This document shows positions 56,385 through 64,000 of a DNA stretch of 64,000 nucleotides, piece by piece. The stretch comes from Pseudomonas palleroniana (GTDB taxonomy: Bacteria; Pseudomonadota; Gammaproteobacteria; Pseudomonadales; Pseudomonadaceae). A program made the translations under genes and the position numbers. Within the stretch, counting starts at the first letter, position 1. Every line of letters begins with the position of its first letter. A model generated the notes under the pieces. It worked only from the letters and a program-made list of their open reading frames with translations. It searched no databases and was not told the origin of the DNA. The stretch is from the NCBI RefSeq assembly GCF_003031675.1, contig NZ_PYWX01000012.1, positions 1 through 64,000 of the forward strand. Reading direction: 5' to 3'.

Positions 56385-57314
56385 TTATCCAGTGAAACGA
56401 AACCCCGCTGATAACTTGTTCTTTAGATAGCCAACTAACGTACTGACCGACTTGGGTACATGGGGCGAGTAGGGGCGGATCAAGTAGATCTCATCGGCAA
56501 ATACCCCTTTGAGCGTCCAACCCTCGAGCACCTGCACCAGCGTGCCGCTGGCCAATGCGGCGTGGGCACTGAAATCCGGGAGCAGGGCGATACCCAGGTG
56601 GTTGAGCGCCGAGTCGCGCAGGGCTTCGCTGTTGTTGGTGGCAAAACTACCGGCGATGGGCACGGTGATACGCTCGGCGTGGCGTTCGAAGGTCCAGGCC
56701 GGTTGGTCTGCCCCGCGTGGGTAGAACAGGCAATTATGCGCAGTGAGGTCGCCGGGTTCGCACGGCTCGCCGTGGCGTTGCAAGTATTCGCGGGTTGCCA
56801 CCAGCACCGAGGCGGTGTCGCACAGCTTCCACGCCACATGGGTTTCCGGCACCTGGAAACCGTGGCGCACCGCCAGGTCGTAGCCCTCGGCCGCCAGCGA
56901 ACTCAAGGTATCGGAAACATCCAGTTGAATGCGCACCTGCGGGTAGAGCTGCAAGAACTCCGACAGATGCGGCACCAACTGTTGCCGGGCAAAGGCCACC
57001 GGCGCGGTGAGGCGCACCAGGCCGCGAATCTCCCCGGCCGAGTCGCGTACCGAAGAGAAACTGCGCGCGATTTGGGCATAGGCGCTGCGCACTTCGCGGG
57101 TCAGGGACTGCCCCGCATCGGTCAGCCGTACGCTGCGTGTGGTGCGGGTGACCAACCGTGTACCGGTGGCTTTCTCCAGGTCCGAGATGCGCTGGCTGAC
57201 GGCGGACTTGCTCACGCCCAGGCGCGCCGCGGCGGCGGTGTAGGTGCCTTGCTCCTCCAGCACCGACAGCCAGTGAATATGGGTCCACAATCCCTCGATC
57301 TCGGCTTTTTCCAT
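56385..57314 (-). CDS. LysR-family transcriptional regulator
   Basis: A 309-residue regulator. The N-terminal helix-turn-helix reads TYTAAAARLGVSKSAVSQRI, followed by the effector domain (ETHVAWKLCD, GIALLPDFSA). The ATG at 57314 gives the standard LysR length; the longer frame upstream lies in the promoter. It is divergent from the mmsA-type gene 110 bases away and probably regulates it. It also ends 382 bases from the ebo operon start, so a link to that cluster is possible but unproven. Confidence 0.9.
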   Translation of the reverse strand: MEKAEIEGLWTHIHWLSVLEEQGTYTAAAARLGVSKSAVSQRISDLEKATGTRLVTRTTRSVRLTDAGQSLTREVRSAYAQIARSFSSVRDSAGEIRGLVRLTAPVAFARQQLVPHLSEFLQLYPQVRIQLDVSDTLSSLAAEGYDLAVRHGFQVPETHVAWKLCDTASVLVATREYLQRHGEPCEPGDLTAHNCLFYPRGADQPAWTFERHAERITVPIAGSFATNNSEALRDSALNHLGIALLPDFSAHAALASGTLVQVLEGWTLKGVFADEIYLIRPYSPHVPKSVSTLVGYLKNKLSAGFRFTG

Positions 57315-57423
57315 GGTGCTATTGTTCTCTTGTATGGACAATAAGTTCTGAATTCTGCTCTGGTTGGGAACAAAGCGAAAGCCTATCGTGGCTTCCATTG
57401 CCATCCACCAGGGAGCCTCTGCC

Positions 57424-58923
57424 ATGACTACCACCCTCGAGCACTACATCAACGACCAGCGCGTGAGCCGCGATGATCGCTATCAGGACGTCTTTAACCC
57501 GGCCACTGGCGAAAAGACCGGCCGCGTCGCCCTGGCCAGTCGCCAGACCGTGTCCGAGGCCGTCGCCGCTGCCCAGGCTGCGTTCGCAGGTTGGGCCGAC
57601 ACACCGCCGATTCGCCGTGCCCGCGTGTTGTTCGAGTTCCTGCACCTGCTGCGTGAGCGCAAGGATGATCTGGCGCGCATCATCGTCGCCGAACATGGCA
57701 AGGTCTTCACCGATGCCCAGGGTGAAGTCGACCGTGGTATCGACATTCTTGAGTTCGCTTGCGGTATTCCCAACCTGCTCAAGGGCGAGCATTCCGACCA
57801 GGTGTCCCGTGGCATGGACAACTGGACGATGCGCCAGCCCCTGGGCGTGGTGGCGGGCGTGACGCCGTTCAATTTCCCGGTGATGGTGCCGATGTGGATG
57901 TACCCGATCGCCATTGCGGCGGGCAACACCTTCATCCTCAAGCCGAGCCCGACCGACCCGAGCGCCTCGCTGTTCATGGCCGAACTGCTGCGCGAAGCCG
58001 GCCTGCCCAAAGGCGTGTTCAACGTGGTGCAGGGCGACAAGGAAGCAGTGGATGCGCTGATCGAACACCCGGACGTCAAGGCCGTGAGTTTCGTCGGCTC
58101 CACGCCGATTGCCCAGTACATCTACGAAAGCGGTGCCCGTCACGGCAAGCGTGTGCAAGGGCTGGGCGGCGCGAAAAACCACATGGTGGTGATGCCCGAC
58201 GCGGATATCGAAAAAACCGTCGACGCACTGATGGGCGCCGCCTACGGCAGTGCCGGCGAGCGCTGCATGGCCATCTCCGTCGCCGTGCTGGTAGGCGATG
58301 TGGGTGACAAGGTCATCGCCGCCTTGACCGAACGGGCCAAGCAACTGCGCATCACCGATGGCCGGGACTTGAAAGCCGAAATGGGCCCGATCGTGTCCCG
58401 TGCCGCGCTGGAGCGCATCAGTGGCTACATCGAACAGGGCGTGCAAGCCGGTGCGCAATTGCTGCTCGACGGGCGGGGTTACGTGCCGTCCGAGGCCGGC
58501 CTGGAACACGGCTTCTGGCTCGGCGCCACGCTGTTCGACCATGTGACCCGGGACATGAGCATCTACCGCGAAGAAATCTTCGGCCCGGTACTGGCCTGCG
58601 TGCGCGTCAACGACTTCGCCGAAGCGATCAAACTGGTCAACGACCACGAGTTCGGCAACGGCGTCAGCTGCTTTACCCGCGACGGCCACATTGCCCGCGA
58701 GTTTGCCCGGCGTATCGAAGTCGGCATGGTCGGCATCAACGTACCGATCCCCGTGCCCATGGCCTGGCACGGGTTTGGCGGCTGGAAGAAGAGCCTGTTT
58801 GGCGACATGCATGCCTACGGCACCGAGGGTGTGCGCTTCTACACCAAGCAGAAGTCGATCATGCAGCGCTGGTCGGAGAGCATCGAACAAGGCGCCGAAT
58901 TCGCCATGCCGGTGTCCAAGTAA
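57424..58923 (+). CDS. mmsA: CoA-acylating methylmalonate-semialdehyde dehydrogenase
   Basis: A 499-residue aldehyde dehydrogenase. The catalytic cysteine lies in [11 protein letters not shown]. The MmsA-type signatures [15 protein letters not shown] and the C-terminal [14 protein letters not shown] mark the acylating semialdehyde class (valine or myo-inositol breakdown). The start follows GGGAG. It stands apart from other valine genes and is divergent from a LysR regulator. Confidence 0.9.
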   Translation: MTTTLEHYINDQRVSRDDRYQDVFNPATGEKTGRVALASRQTVSEAVAAAQAAFAGWADTPPIRRARVLFEFLHLLRERKDDLARIIVAEHGKVFTDAQGEVDRGIDILEFACGIPNLLKGEHSDQVSRGMDNWTMRQPLGVVAGVTPFNFPVMVPMWMYPIAIAAGNTFILKPSPTDPSASLFMAELLREAGLPKGVFNVVQGDKEAVDALIEHPDVKAVSFVGSTPIAQYIYESGARHGKRVQGLGGAKNHMVVMPDADIEKTVDALMGAAYGSAGERCMAISVAVLVGDVGDKVIAALTERAKQLRITDGRDLKAEMGPIVSRAALERISGYIEQGVQAGAQLLLDGRGYVPSEAGLEHGFWLGATLFDHVTRDMSIYREEIFGPVLACVRVNDFAEAIKLVNDHEFGNGVSCFTRDGHIAREFARRIEVGMVGINVPIPVPMAWHGFGGWKKSLFGDMHAYGTEGVRFYTKQKSIMQRWSESIEQGAEFAMPVSK

Positions 58924-58949
58924 CGACCTGAAGAACACCGCCGGGAAAC

Positions 58950-59040
58950 TGTGGGAGGGGGCTTGCCCCCGATGGACTGCGTAGCAGGCCCATTTTTGAG
59001 GCCGCTGCGCGGCCTATCGGGAGCAAGCCCCCTCCCACAA
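58950..59040. repeat. REP pair
   Basis: The arms TGTGGGAGGGGGCTTGC and complement enclose a core ending with GGCCGCTGCGCGGCC, itself a small dyad. It lies directly behind the mmsA stop and may form its transcript end. Confidence 0.88.
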
Positions 59041-59072
59041 GTTTGGTCGCATTCAGGCATCCATCGTGCAAT

Positions 59073-59101
59073 GGAACAATTTCTTACCTCAGTACCACAC
59101 A
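59073..59101 (+). promoter_or_regulatory. hrp box (HrpL/RspL-type promoter)
   Basis: GGAACA at 59073-59078 and CCACACA at 59095-59101 are separated by 16 bases, against the consensus GGAACC-N15/16-CCACNNA. One base of GGAACC differs. The distance to the 59172 start is about 70 bases, normal for this promoter class. Confidence 0.7.
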
Positions 59102-59171
59102 GGGTGGACAAATCTACCGCCGTGTTTCCTACCGTGGTCGAGAGAACATTCCACTCGCATGATGATGAATA

Positions 59172-61721
59172 ATGACCACCAATATTCTTGCATTTCCTAC
59201 CGATCGCCATTGGGCCAGAAACCTTGAAGGGGGCGCGGAAACAGCGAGCAGTCGTACCAAGCGATCTTCGGGTTCTGACGCAGCGGGCAACAGTGAGGCG
59301 CCCAAATCCGCATCAGGCCCCTCAGCCGCCAGCCCGCCTCAGGTCACTGGCGGCTCATCGGTCCATGCGGGCAAAAATAATGCGCCATCGGAACTCAGCA
59401 AAAGCTCTGTGAGTTGGGTGAGTTATCAGCACGGTGTCAACCTGGCCGAAGCCATCGAGCCGGGCTCTTCGAAGCGGATGACCCAGGATGAACTGATCGC
59501 CTTGCCCGGCAAAATGAGTGCTATGGCGGTGACGCCCGAACAAGAGCTGTTGATTGCGTCGACGCGCATTGGCCCCGCGCTGGAGTGGGCCGTTGCCAAC
59601 GGCATTCTTGAAGATAAAACCGAATTTTCGCAGGCGGATATTCAAAAAGCCCTTGCCGCATTGGATCAGCATCTTGAAAAGATGGCGGGTGCCATCGCGA
59701 GCCTCTCTAGCCCCATGCCAATGAGGAAGGATTATTTCCTTGGGACGCAACAGGTATCGCCCATCAAAGGCCATGTCGATCCGGATAATAAAAAATACCC
59801 GGTGGCTATCTACGATGACCAAAAATTCGGCGAAGACTTCAAAGCCGATCTGGCGAACAAGAAAGCCGCCTACGGCACGATAATCCAATGCGCTCTCTCA
59901 ACGCTGCCCCCGGCGGATCAGATCGCCATAGCGCACGGTGACGTCGGTGTGTATGCGATGAAGTCACCCGGAGAGGGCGGCGAGCCCGAGCGCACTACGT
60001 TCTTGATTAAAGCGGTTCACGAAGGAAAGACGACGGTCTATGAAGTCAACCCTGAACGGGGGACCGTGGTTAAGCGGGACGATTACGTCGGGGTATTTCA
60101 GGGCCACAGTGTCATCGGAAAACAACGTTTACCCGACGGCAGTTATGCGAACACATTCACCGTGTGGCCAAAACCCAGCATTCAAGGGCAGCGCTATGAG
60201 GCGAAAGCTGATCGGCCAGTGGGCGCCCGATCGGACAATACGCCGTTTTCCGCCCAGCTTTATACGCTGGAATCGCTGGCGACCTTTCCGGCCTCTGCGC
60301 AAGGCAGCGCCGGAAAGCCAACCTATCAGGCAAAGTTCGTGGAGCGAACCGGCCAGATCGGCACGACGGTGTCCGAAAAACTGTTTTTTATGAAGGATCT
60401 GGATTTGCTGGAGAGGGCAAAAGAGGATCCGGAGCGCGTGACTGAAGCCGAGAAAGAGGACAGAGAAAACTATCAGGCATTCAAGGCCGACAGGGAGAAA
60501 CGTCGTGAAATCCTTAAAGGTTTCGTGCCTTTTTGGCACGGTGTCGAGGCAATAGTTGCCGGCCGCCCACTCGAAGGCATCGCGCAAATATGGATAGATC
60601 TGCTTTCACTGTTTACGCCTGTTGAACAAGCCGCCGCTGGCTTGACGAGGGGGGTTGTCCGATGGGTCAAACCCATCCTCCCGAAGTTCTTGAAGCCGTC
60701 GGTAAATTTTGCGAGTTACAGCTTAAAGCCTGGGGTTGCCGGGGTTAAATGGGAAGGCGGCGTACAGGGTTTGAAGTGGGCACCCAATGCTTCCAAAAAA
60801 GCAACTCAGGGCATTGAGCAGTTCAAGGCTGCCGCCGTGCCGTTGCCCCGCAGCCAACCGGGTGTCAGACAGATTGAGCTTAACGGTGTGAAGTATTTTG
60901 TTTCCGAAAAGCCTGATGCCGGCGATGGCGTCCACTATGTGTTACGCATCGCCAAACCGGGTGACCCAACGAAGTTGGTCAGTAGCGGAAAAATTGCCAA
61001 GCCTGATAACGCCGGTGTATGGAGAAGAAGAGGCGTAGAGGGCGGCGGGAAAATATCAGAGGCTTTTTCGCAAAAATATAGAAATGCCCGTAAGGAACTG
61101 GCTGGCGTTGTGGAAAAACACAAGCAGTCAGGGGGCGCGCTCTCCGAGCAGCAGAAGGACGAATTCACCAAGACCCTCACTAAACTTGTCGGAGAAAGTA
61201 ATGCTGATGATTTTGAGCATGTGGGTACTTACACTCGCGCAGGCTCAGACTTCGTCAATCAGCCCCTGCGTGCGAATCGGCGTACGCCGGAACTTGAAGC
61301 GTTTTTGCGTGAGTTTGATCAATTAAAGCCCTATGAGGGCAAGGCGTATCGTTCGGCGTTCGTCACCCCAGAGGGTGCAAGCCGGCTTAAAAATGGCGTA
61401 GGCAAAGTCTTCCAGGATCCTGGCGTACAGTCCGCCTCGGCGACCGTGCACAATTCAGTGGAGTGGGAAGGCTGGGCGAAAGGCCTGGCAAAAGGTAAAG
61501 GGCAGGGGACTCAGCAGGTCGTCTATGTCTTTGATGAGTCCATACCGAAGAAGAACGTATCAACCAGTTTCTTGAAGGATCATGTCGCGATCGGCGCGGG
61601 CCAACCCGTCAAAGTATTGGCTGTCCAGGAACACGGTGGAAAGTTGTTCGTCTATTTTTCGTCGCCTTCCGAGGTCCCTGACCATCTCTACAATATCTAC
61701 AATGGCGCCCAGATTTATTGA
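59172..61721 (+). CDS. Putative type III effector with ADP-ribosyltransferase-like C-terminus
   Basis: An 849-residue protein. The first 50 residues are 16 percent serine, with no acidic residue before Asp11 and no signal peptide, a pattern typical of type III secretion signals. A central hydrophobic stretch near 450-495 (PFWHGVEAIVAGRPLEGI) resembles regions in long Pseudomonas toxins. The C-terminal 125 residues show an ADP-ribosyltransferase-like order: YRS with Arg727, then FQDPGVQSAS with Ser754/Ser756, then VAIGAGQPVKVLAV. The ExE glutamates expected just before the last strand read K802-D803-H804. GC is below that of its neighbours. Host target unknown. Confidence 0.6.
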   Translation: MTTNILAFPTDRHWARNLEGGAETASSRTKRSSGSDAAGNSEAPKSASGPSAASPPQVTGGSSVHAGKNNAPSELSKSSVSWVSYQHGVNLAEAIEPGSSKRMTQDELIALPGKMSAMAVTPEQELLIASTRIGPALEWAVANGILEDKTEFSQADIQKALAALDQHLEKMAGAIASLSSPMPMRKDYFLGTQQVSPIKGHVDPDNKKYPVAIYDDQKFGEDFKADLANKKAAYGTIIQCALSTLPPADQIAIAHGDVGVYAMKSPGEGGEPERTTFLIKAVHEGKTTVYEVNPERGTVVKRDDYVGVFQGHSVIGKQRLPDGSYANTFTVWPKPSIQGQRYEAKADRPVGARSDNTPFSAQLYTLESLATFPASAQGSAGKPTYQAKFVERTGQIGTTVSEKLFFMKDLDLLERAKEDPERVTEAEKEDRENYQAFKADREKRREILKGFVPFWHGVEAIVAGRPLEGIAQIWIDLLSLFTPVEQAAAGLTRGVVRWVKPILPKFLKPSVNFASYSLKPGVAGVKWEGGVQGLKWAPNASKKATQGIEQFKAAAVPLPRSQPGVRQIELNGVKYFVSEKPDAGDGVHYVLRIAKPGDPTKLVSSGKIAKPDNAGVWRRRGVEGGGKISEAFSQKYRNARKELAGVVEKHKQSGGALSEQQKDEFTKTLTKLVGESNADDFEHVGTYTRAGSDFVNQPLRANRRTPELEAFLREFDQLKPYEGKAYRSAFVTPEGASRLKNGVGKVFQDPGVQSASATVHNSVEWEGWAKGLAKGKGQGTQQVVYVFDESIPKKNVSTSFLKDHVAIGAGQPVKVLAVQEHGGKLFVYFSSPSEVPDHLYNIYNGAQIY

Positions 61722-61753
61722 CGTCATAGGCTTTCGGCACGGACGCATAGCCC

Positions 61754-61784
61754 TGATCATTCCCACATCCCGTGGGAATGATCA
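61754..61784. terminator. Perfect hairpin between convergent genes
   Basis: A 13-bp perfect stem TGATCATTCCCAC with complement and loop ATCCC lies between the effector gene and xylH, which converge on it. It has no U-tract but is probably a shared terminator. Confidence 0.7.
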
Positions 61785-61792
61785 TGGCGGGT

Positions 61793-62929
61793 TCAGCGCC
61801 GCCCAGCCCGCGTACTCACATCCACCCACACCGCCAGCACCAGAATGCTGCCCTTCACAATCATCTGCCAGTAACTGTCCACATCCAGCATCGACATACC
61901 GTTGTCCAGGCTGGTAATCACCAACGCCCCGAGCAACGCGCCATACACCGTGCCCGAACCGCCGCGCATGGACGTGCCACCGATAAAGCACGCAGCAATG
62001 GCGTCGAGTTCACCCATGTTGCCCGCCGACGGCGAACCGGCCGCGAGGCGGGCGGTGTTGACCAGGCCGGCGAGGGCGCACATCACGCCCATGATGCCGA
62101 AGATCCATAGCTTCACCGCCTGTACGTTGATACCCGACAGGCGCGTGGCTTCCATGTTGCTGCCCACCGCGTAGACGCGACGACCGAACACGGTCTGGCT
62201 GGTGACGTAGCTGAACACGCCGAGCAGCACCAGCAATAACAACACCGGCACCGGGATGCCGTCGTAGCTGTTGAGGGTGGTGACGAACCCGGCCAACACC
62301 ACGCCGATCACCCCCACGCGCAACCCATCACGCACCCGCGAGTGCGCCGCCAGGCCATGCAAGGCGCGGTTGCGCCGCTGCTTCCAGGTGAGGAACACGG
62401 TCAGCGCAAACAGCAGCACGCCCAGGCCGACTCCTACCGTATGCGGTAAATAGCCCTGGCCCACGTACACCAGTGACGGCGATACCGGTGCGATGGTGGT
62501 ACCGCCGGTAATCCCCAGCAGAATCCCGCGAAACGCCAGCATCCCGCCCAAACCTACGATAAACGACGGGATACGCAGGTAAGCCGTCATGTAGCCGTTG
62601 GCCAAGCCGATCATCAGCCCGCACAACGCCACCAGACTCAGGTTGGCCAGCAGCGGAATGTGGTACACCACGTCCAGGATCGCCGCGAGCCCGCCCAGCA
62701 GCCCGAGCAACGAGCCCACCGATAAATCGATCTCGCCGCTGATGATCACCAGCACCATGCCGCAGGCCAGGATTCCGGTGATCGACATCTGCCGCAGCAG
62801 GTTGGACAGGTTGCGCGGCGTCACGAAGCCGCCCTCGGTCTGCCAGCTGAAAAACAGCCAGATAAACGCCACGGCGATGACCAGGGCCAGCATTTTGTAG
62901 CGGGTAAAAAGGTGTTTGACCTGATTCAT
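61793..62929 (-). CDS. xylH: D-xylose ABC transporter permease
   Basis: A 378-residue BPD_transp_2 permease with about ten spans. The XylH-typical SGEIDLSVGSLLGL and the GGTSMRGGSGTVYGALLGAL box are present, and the size is larger than AraH or RbsC, as expected for XylH. The start codon directly follows the xylG stop. Confidence 0.92.
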   Translation of the reverse strand: MNQVKHLFTRYKMLALVIAVAFIWLFFSWQTEGGFVTPRNLSNLLRQMSITGILACGMVLVIISGEIDLSVGSLLGLLGGLAAILDVVYHIPLLANLSLVALCGLMIGLANGYMTAYLRIPSFIVGLGGMLAFRGILLGITGGTTIAPVSPSLVYVGQGYLPHTVGVGLGVLLFALTVFLTWKQRRNRALHGLAAHSRVRDGLRVGVIGVVLAGFVTTLNSYDGIPVPVLLLLVLLGVFSYVTSQTVFGRRVYAVGSNMEATRLSGINVQAVKLWIFGIMGVMCALAGLVNTARLAAGSPSAGNMGELDAIAACFIGGTSMRGGSGTVYGALLGALVITSLDNGMSMLDVDSYWQMIVKGSILVLAVWVDVSTRAGRR

Positions 62930-64000
62930 CTACGCGGTCTTCCGATCATGATGGTTTTGGCTGAGCGCGGCGGCGAGCACCTGTTCCTGGGTGAGGTCTT
63001 CATTGATAAAGTCGCCACGCAGTTGCCCGTCGCCGATCACCAGCACGCGGTTGGACACGCCCAGCACTTCGGCCAGTTCCGAGGAAACCATGATGATCGA
63101 CACGCCTTCGGCCGCCAGTGCGCTCATCAGCTTGTAGATCTCGTACTTGGCGCCCACGTCCACGCCGCGGGTGGGTTCATCGAGGATCAGCACCTTGGGC
63201 TTGGCCATCAACATCTTCGCCAGCACGGCTTTTTGCTGATTGCCACCGGACAGGCTGGTGATCGACAGCGACGGGCTGGCCGTCTTGAGGTGCAGGCGGG
63301 CGATCTGTTGCTCGATGCTGCCCAACTCGGCTTCGGCATCGATGCGCGTCAGGTATGAGTAGGTTTCCAGCACGGTCAGGGTGATGTTCTGGCCCACCCC
63401 GAAATCCGGAATGATGCCTTGGCGCTTACGGTCTTCGGGCACCATGCACAGCCCCGCGCGGATCGACTTGAGCGGCGTGCGCGTGTCGACCGGCACGCCG
63501 TCCAGCCACACTTCGCCGCTGTGGCGGCCGGGGTAGGCGCCGAACAGCGCCGATACCAGTTCCGTGCGTCCGGCGCCCACCAGCCCGGCGATGCCGAGGA
63601 TTTCCCCGCGCCTGAGCACAAAGGAAATATCGTCAACGCGTTTGCGCTTGGGGTTGTCGACGTCATAACAGGTGACGTTGCGTGCTTCGAAAATCACTTC
63701 GCCCACCGCGTGGGGTTCGGTGGGGTAGAGGTTGTTCATCTCGCGGCCGACCATCTGGGTGATGATCTGCGGGATATCCATGTCGGCCATGGCGGTGGTC
63801 GCGATGTGTTTGCCGTCGCGGATCACGGCAATGGTGTCGCACACCGCCGCCACTTCATCGAGCTTGTGGGAGATGTACACGCAGGCCACGCCCTTGGCCT
63901 TGAGGTCTCGGATGATATCCAGCAGCACCTCGATTTCCGACCGGGTCAGGGCCGAGGAGGGCTCATCGAGGATCAACAGGCGTGCCTGTTTGTTCAGGGC
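62930..64000 (-). CDS. xylG: D-xylose ABC transporter ATP-binding protein, 3' part
   Basis: The frame is open at the right window edge, so the N-terminus is outside. Visible parts are Walker B of domain one ([16 protein letters not shown]), then the second domain with [45 protein letters not shown] and [18 protein letters not shown]. The AYPG/VSSEL set and pairing with XylH support xylose over arabinose or ribose. Imported xylose would feed a pathway outside this window. Confidence 0.9.
   Translation of the reverse strand, partial: ALNKQARLLILDEPSSALTRSEIEVLLDIIRDLKAKGVACVYISHKLDEVAAVCDTIAVIRDGKHIATTAMADMDIPQIITQMVGREMNNLYPTEPHAVGEVIFEARNVTCYDVDNPKRKRVDDISFVLRRGEILGIAGLVGAGRTELVSALFGAYPGRHSGEVWLDGVPVDTRTPLKSIRAGLCMVPEDRKRQGIIPDFGVGQNITLTVLETYSYLTRIDAEAELGSIEQQIARLHLKTASPSLSITSLSGGNQQKAVLAKMLMAKPKVLILDEPTRGVDVGAKYEIYKLMSALAAEGVSIIMVSSELAEVLGVSNRVLVIGDGQLRGDFINEDLTQEQVLAAALSQNHHDRKTA

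Noticed and set aside
59172..61721. Insecticidal Tc/Fit-type toxin
   Set aside because: None of the repeats or neighbours of those systems are present; the hrp box and N-terminus fit a type III effector better.

Overview
The window reads as a chromosome segment of a Pseudomonas of the P. fluorescens group. GC is high and coding is dense. The non-coding gaps carry the typical Pseudomonas palindromes (GTGGGAGGGGGCTTG...CAAGCCCCCTCCCAC and TGTAGTGAGCGGGCTTG...). The gene content also fits: dauBAR, RND efflux, FecIR-type iron signalling, oxidative pentose catabolism and an ebo cluster. I see no rRNA, tRNA, CRISPR array, prophage or intact insertion sequence.

Layout. 0-4.2 kb: the end of an L-arabinose ABC transporter (araG, araH), a periplasmic aldose epimerase (galM) and a divergent SDR dehydrogenase. 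4.3-8.5 kb: a membrane glycosyltransferase, a MerR regulator with a textbook 19-bp-spacer promoter driving a DUF2938 membrane protein, and an acyl-CoA synthetase-like enzyme. 8.7-12.5 kb: a basic amino acid binding protein divergent from dauBAR (D-arginine/L-arginine interconversion), the two transcription units sharing an operator-like motif. 12.6-15.9 kb: a two-component system, a small lipoprotein and a COG4705 membrane protein. 15.9-19.6 kb: an Fbp-type ferric iron ABC transporter. 20-29.8 kb: a second two-component system, then a response regulator, tripartite RND pump and histidine kinase in one run. 29.9-34 kb: a periplasmic molybdenum hydroxylase of the isoquinoline 1-oxidoreductase type with its cytochrome c. 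34.1-40.4 kb: a sigma factor/FecR/receptor operon divergent from a second, closely related TonB-dependent receptor.

40.4-56.0 kb is the most interesting part. Twelve tightly packed minus-strand genes look like one transcript. The first six are a complete ebo set (eboD, C, A, B, E, F). Then comes a duplicated module of a secreted one-heme cytochrome plus a large protein resembling the N-terminal half of VioB/RebD-type synthases. An orphan Cys-containing exported protein and a beta-propeller protein complete the set. Ebo proteins are implicated in moving aromatic precursors to the periplasm, so this looks like an undescribed pathway that makes or exports a tryptophan- or indole-like metabolite. 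The product is inference.

56.4-58.9 kb: a LysR regulator divergent from methylmalonate-semialdehyde dehydrogenase. 59.1-61.7 kb: an 849-residue protein preceded by a good hrp box and ending in an ADP-ribosyltransferase-like domain, a probable type III effector. 61.8-64 kb: the D-xylose ABC transporter (xylH and partial xylG).
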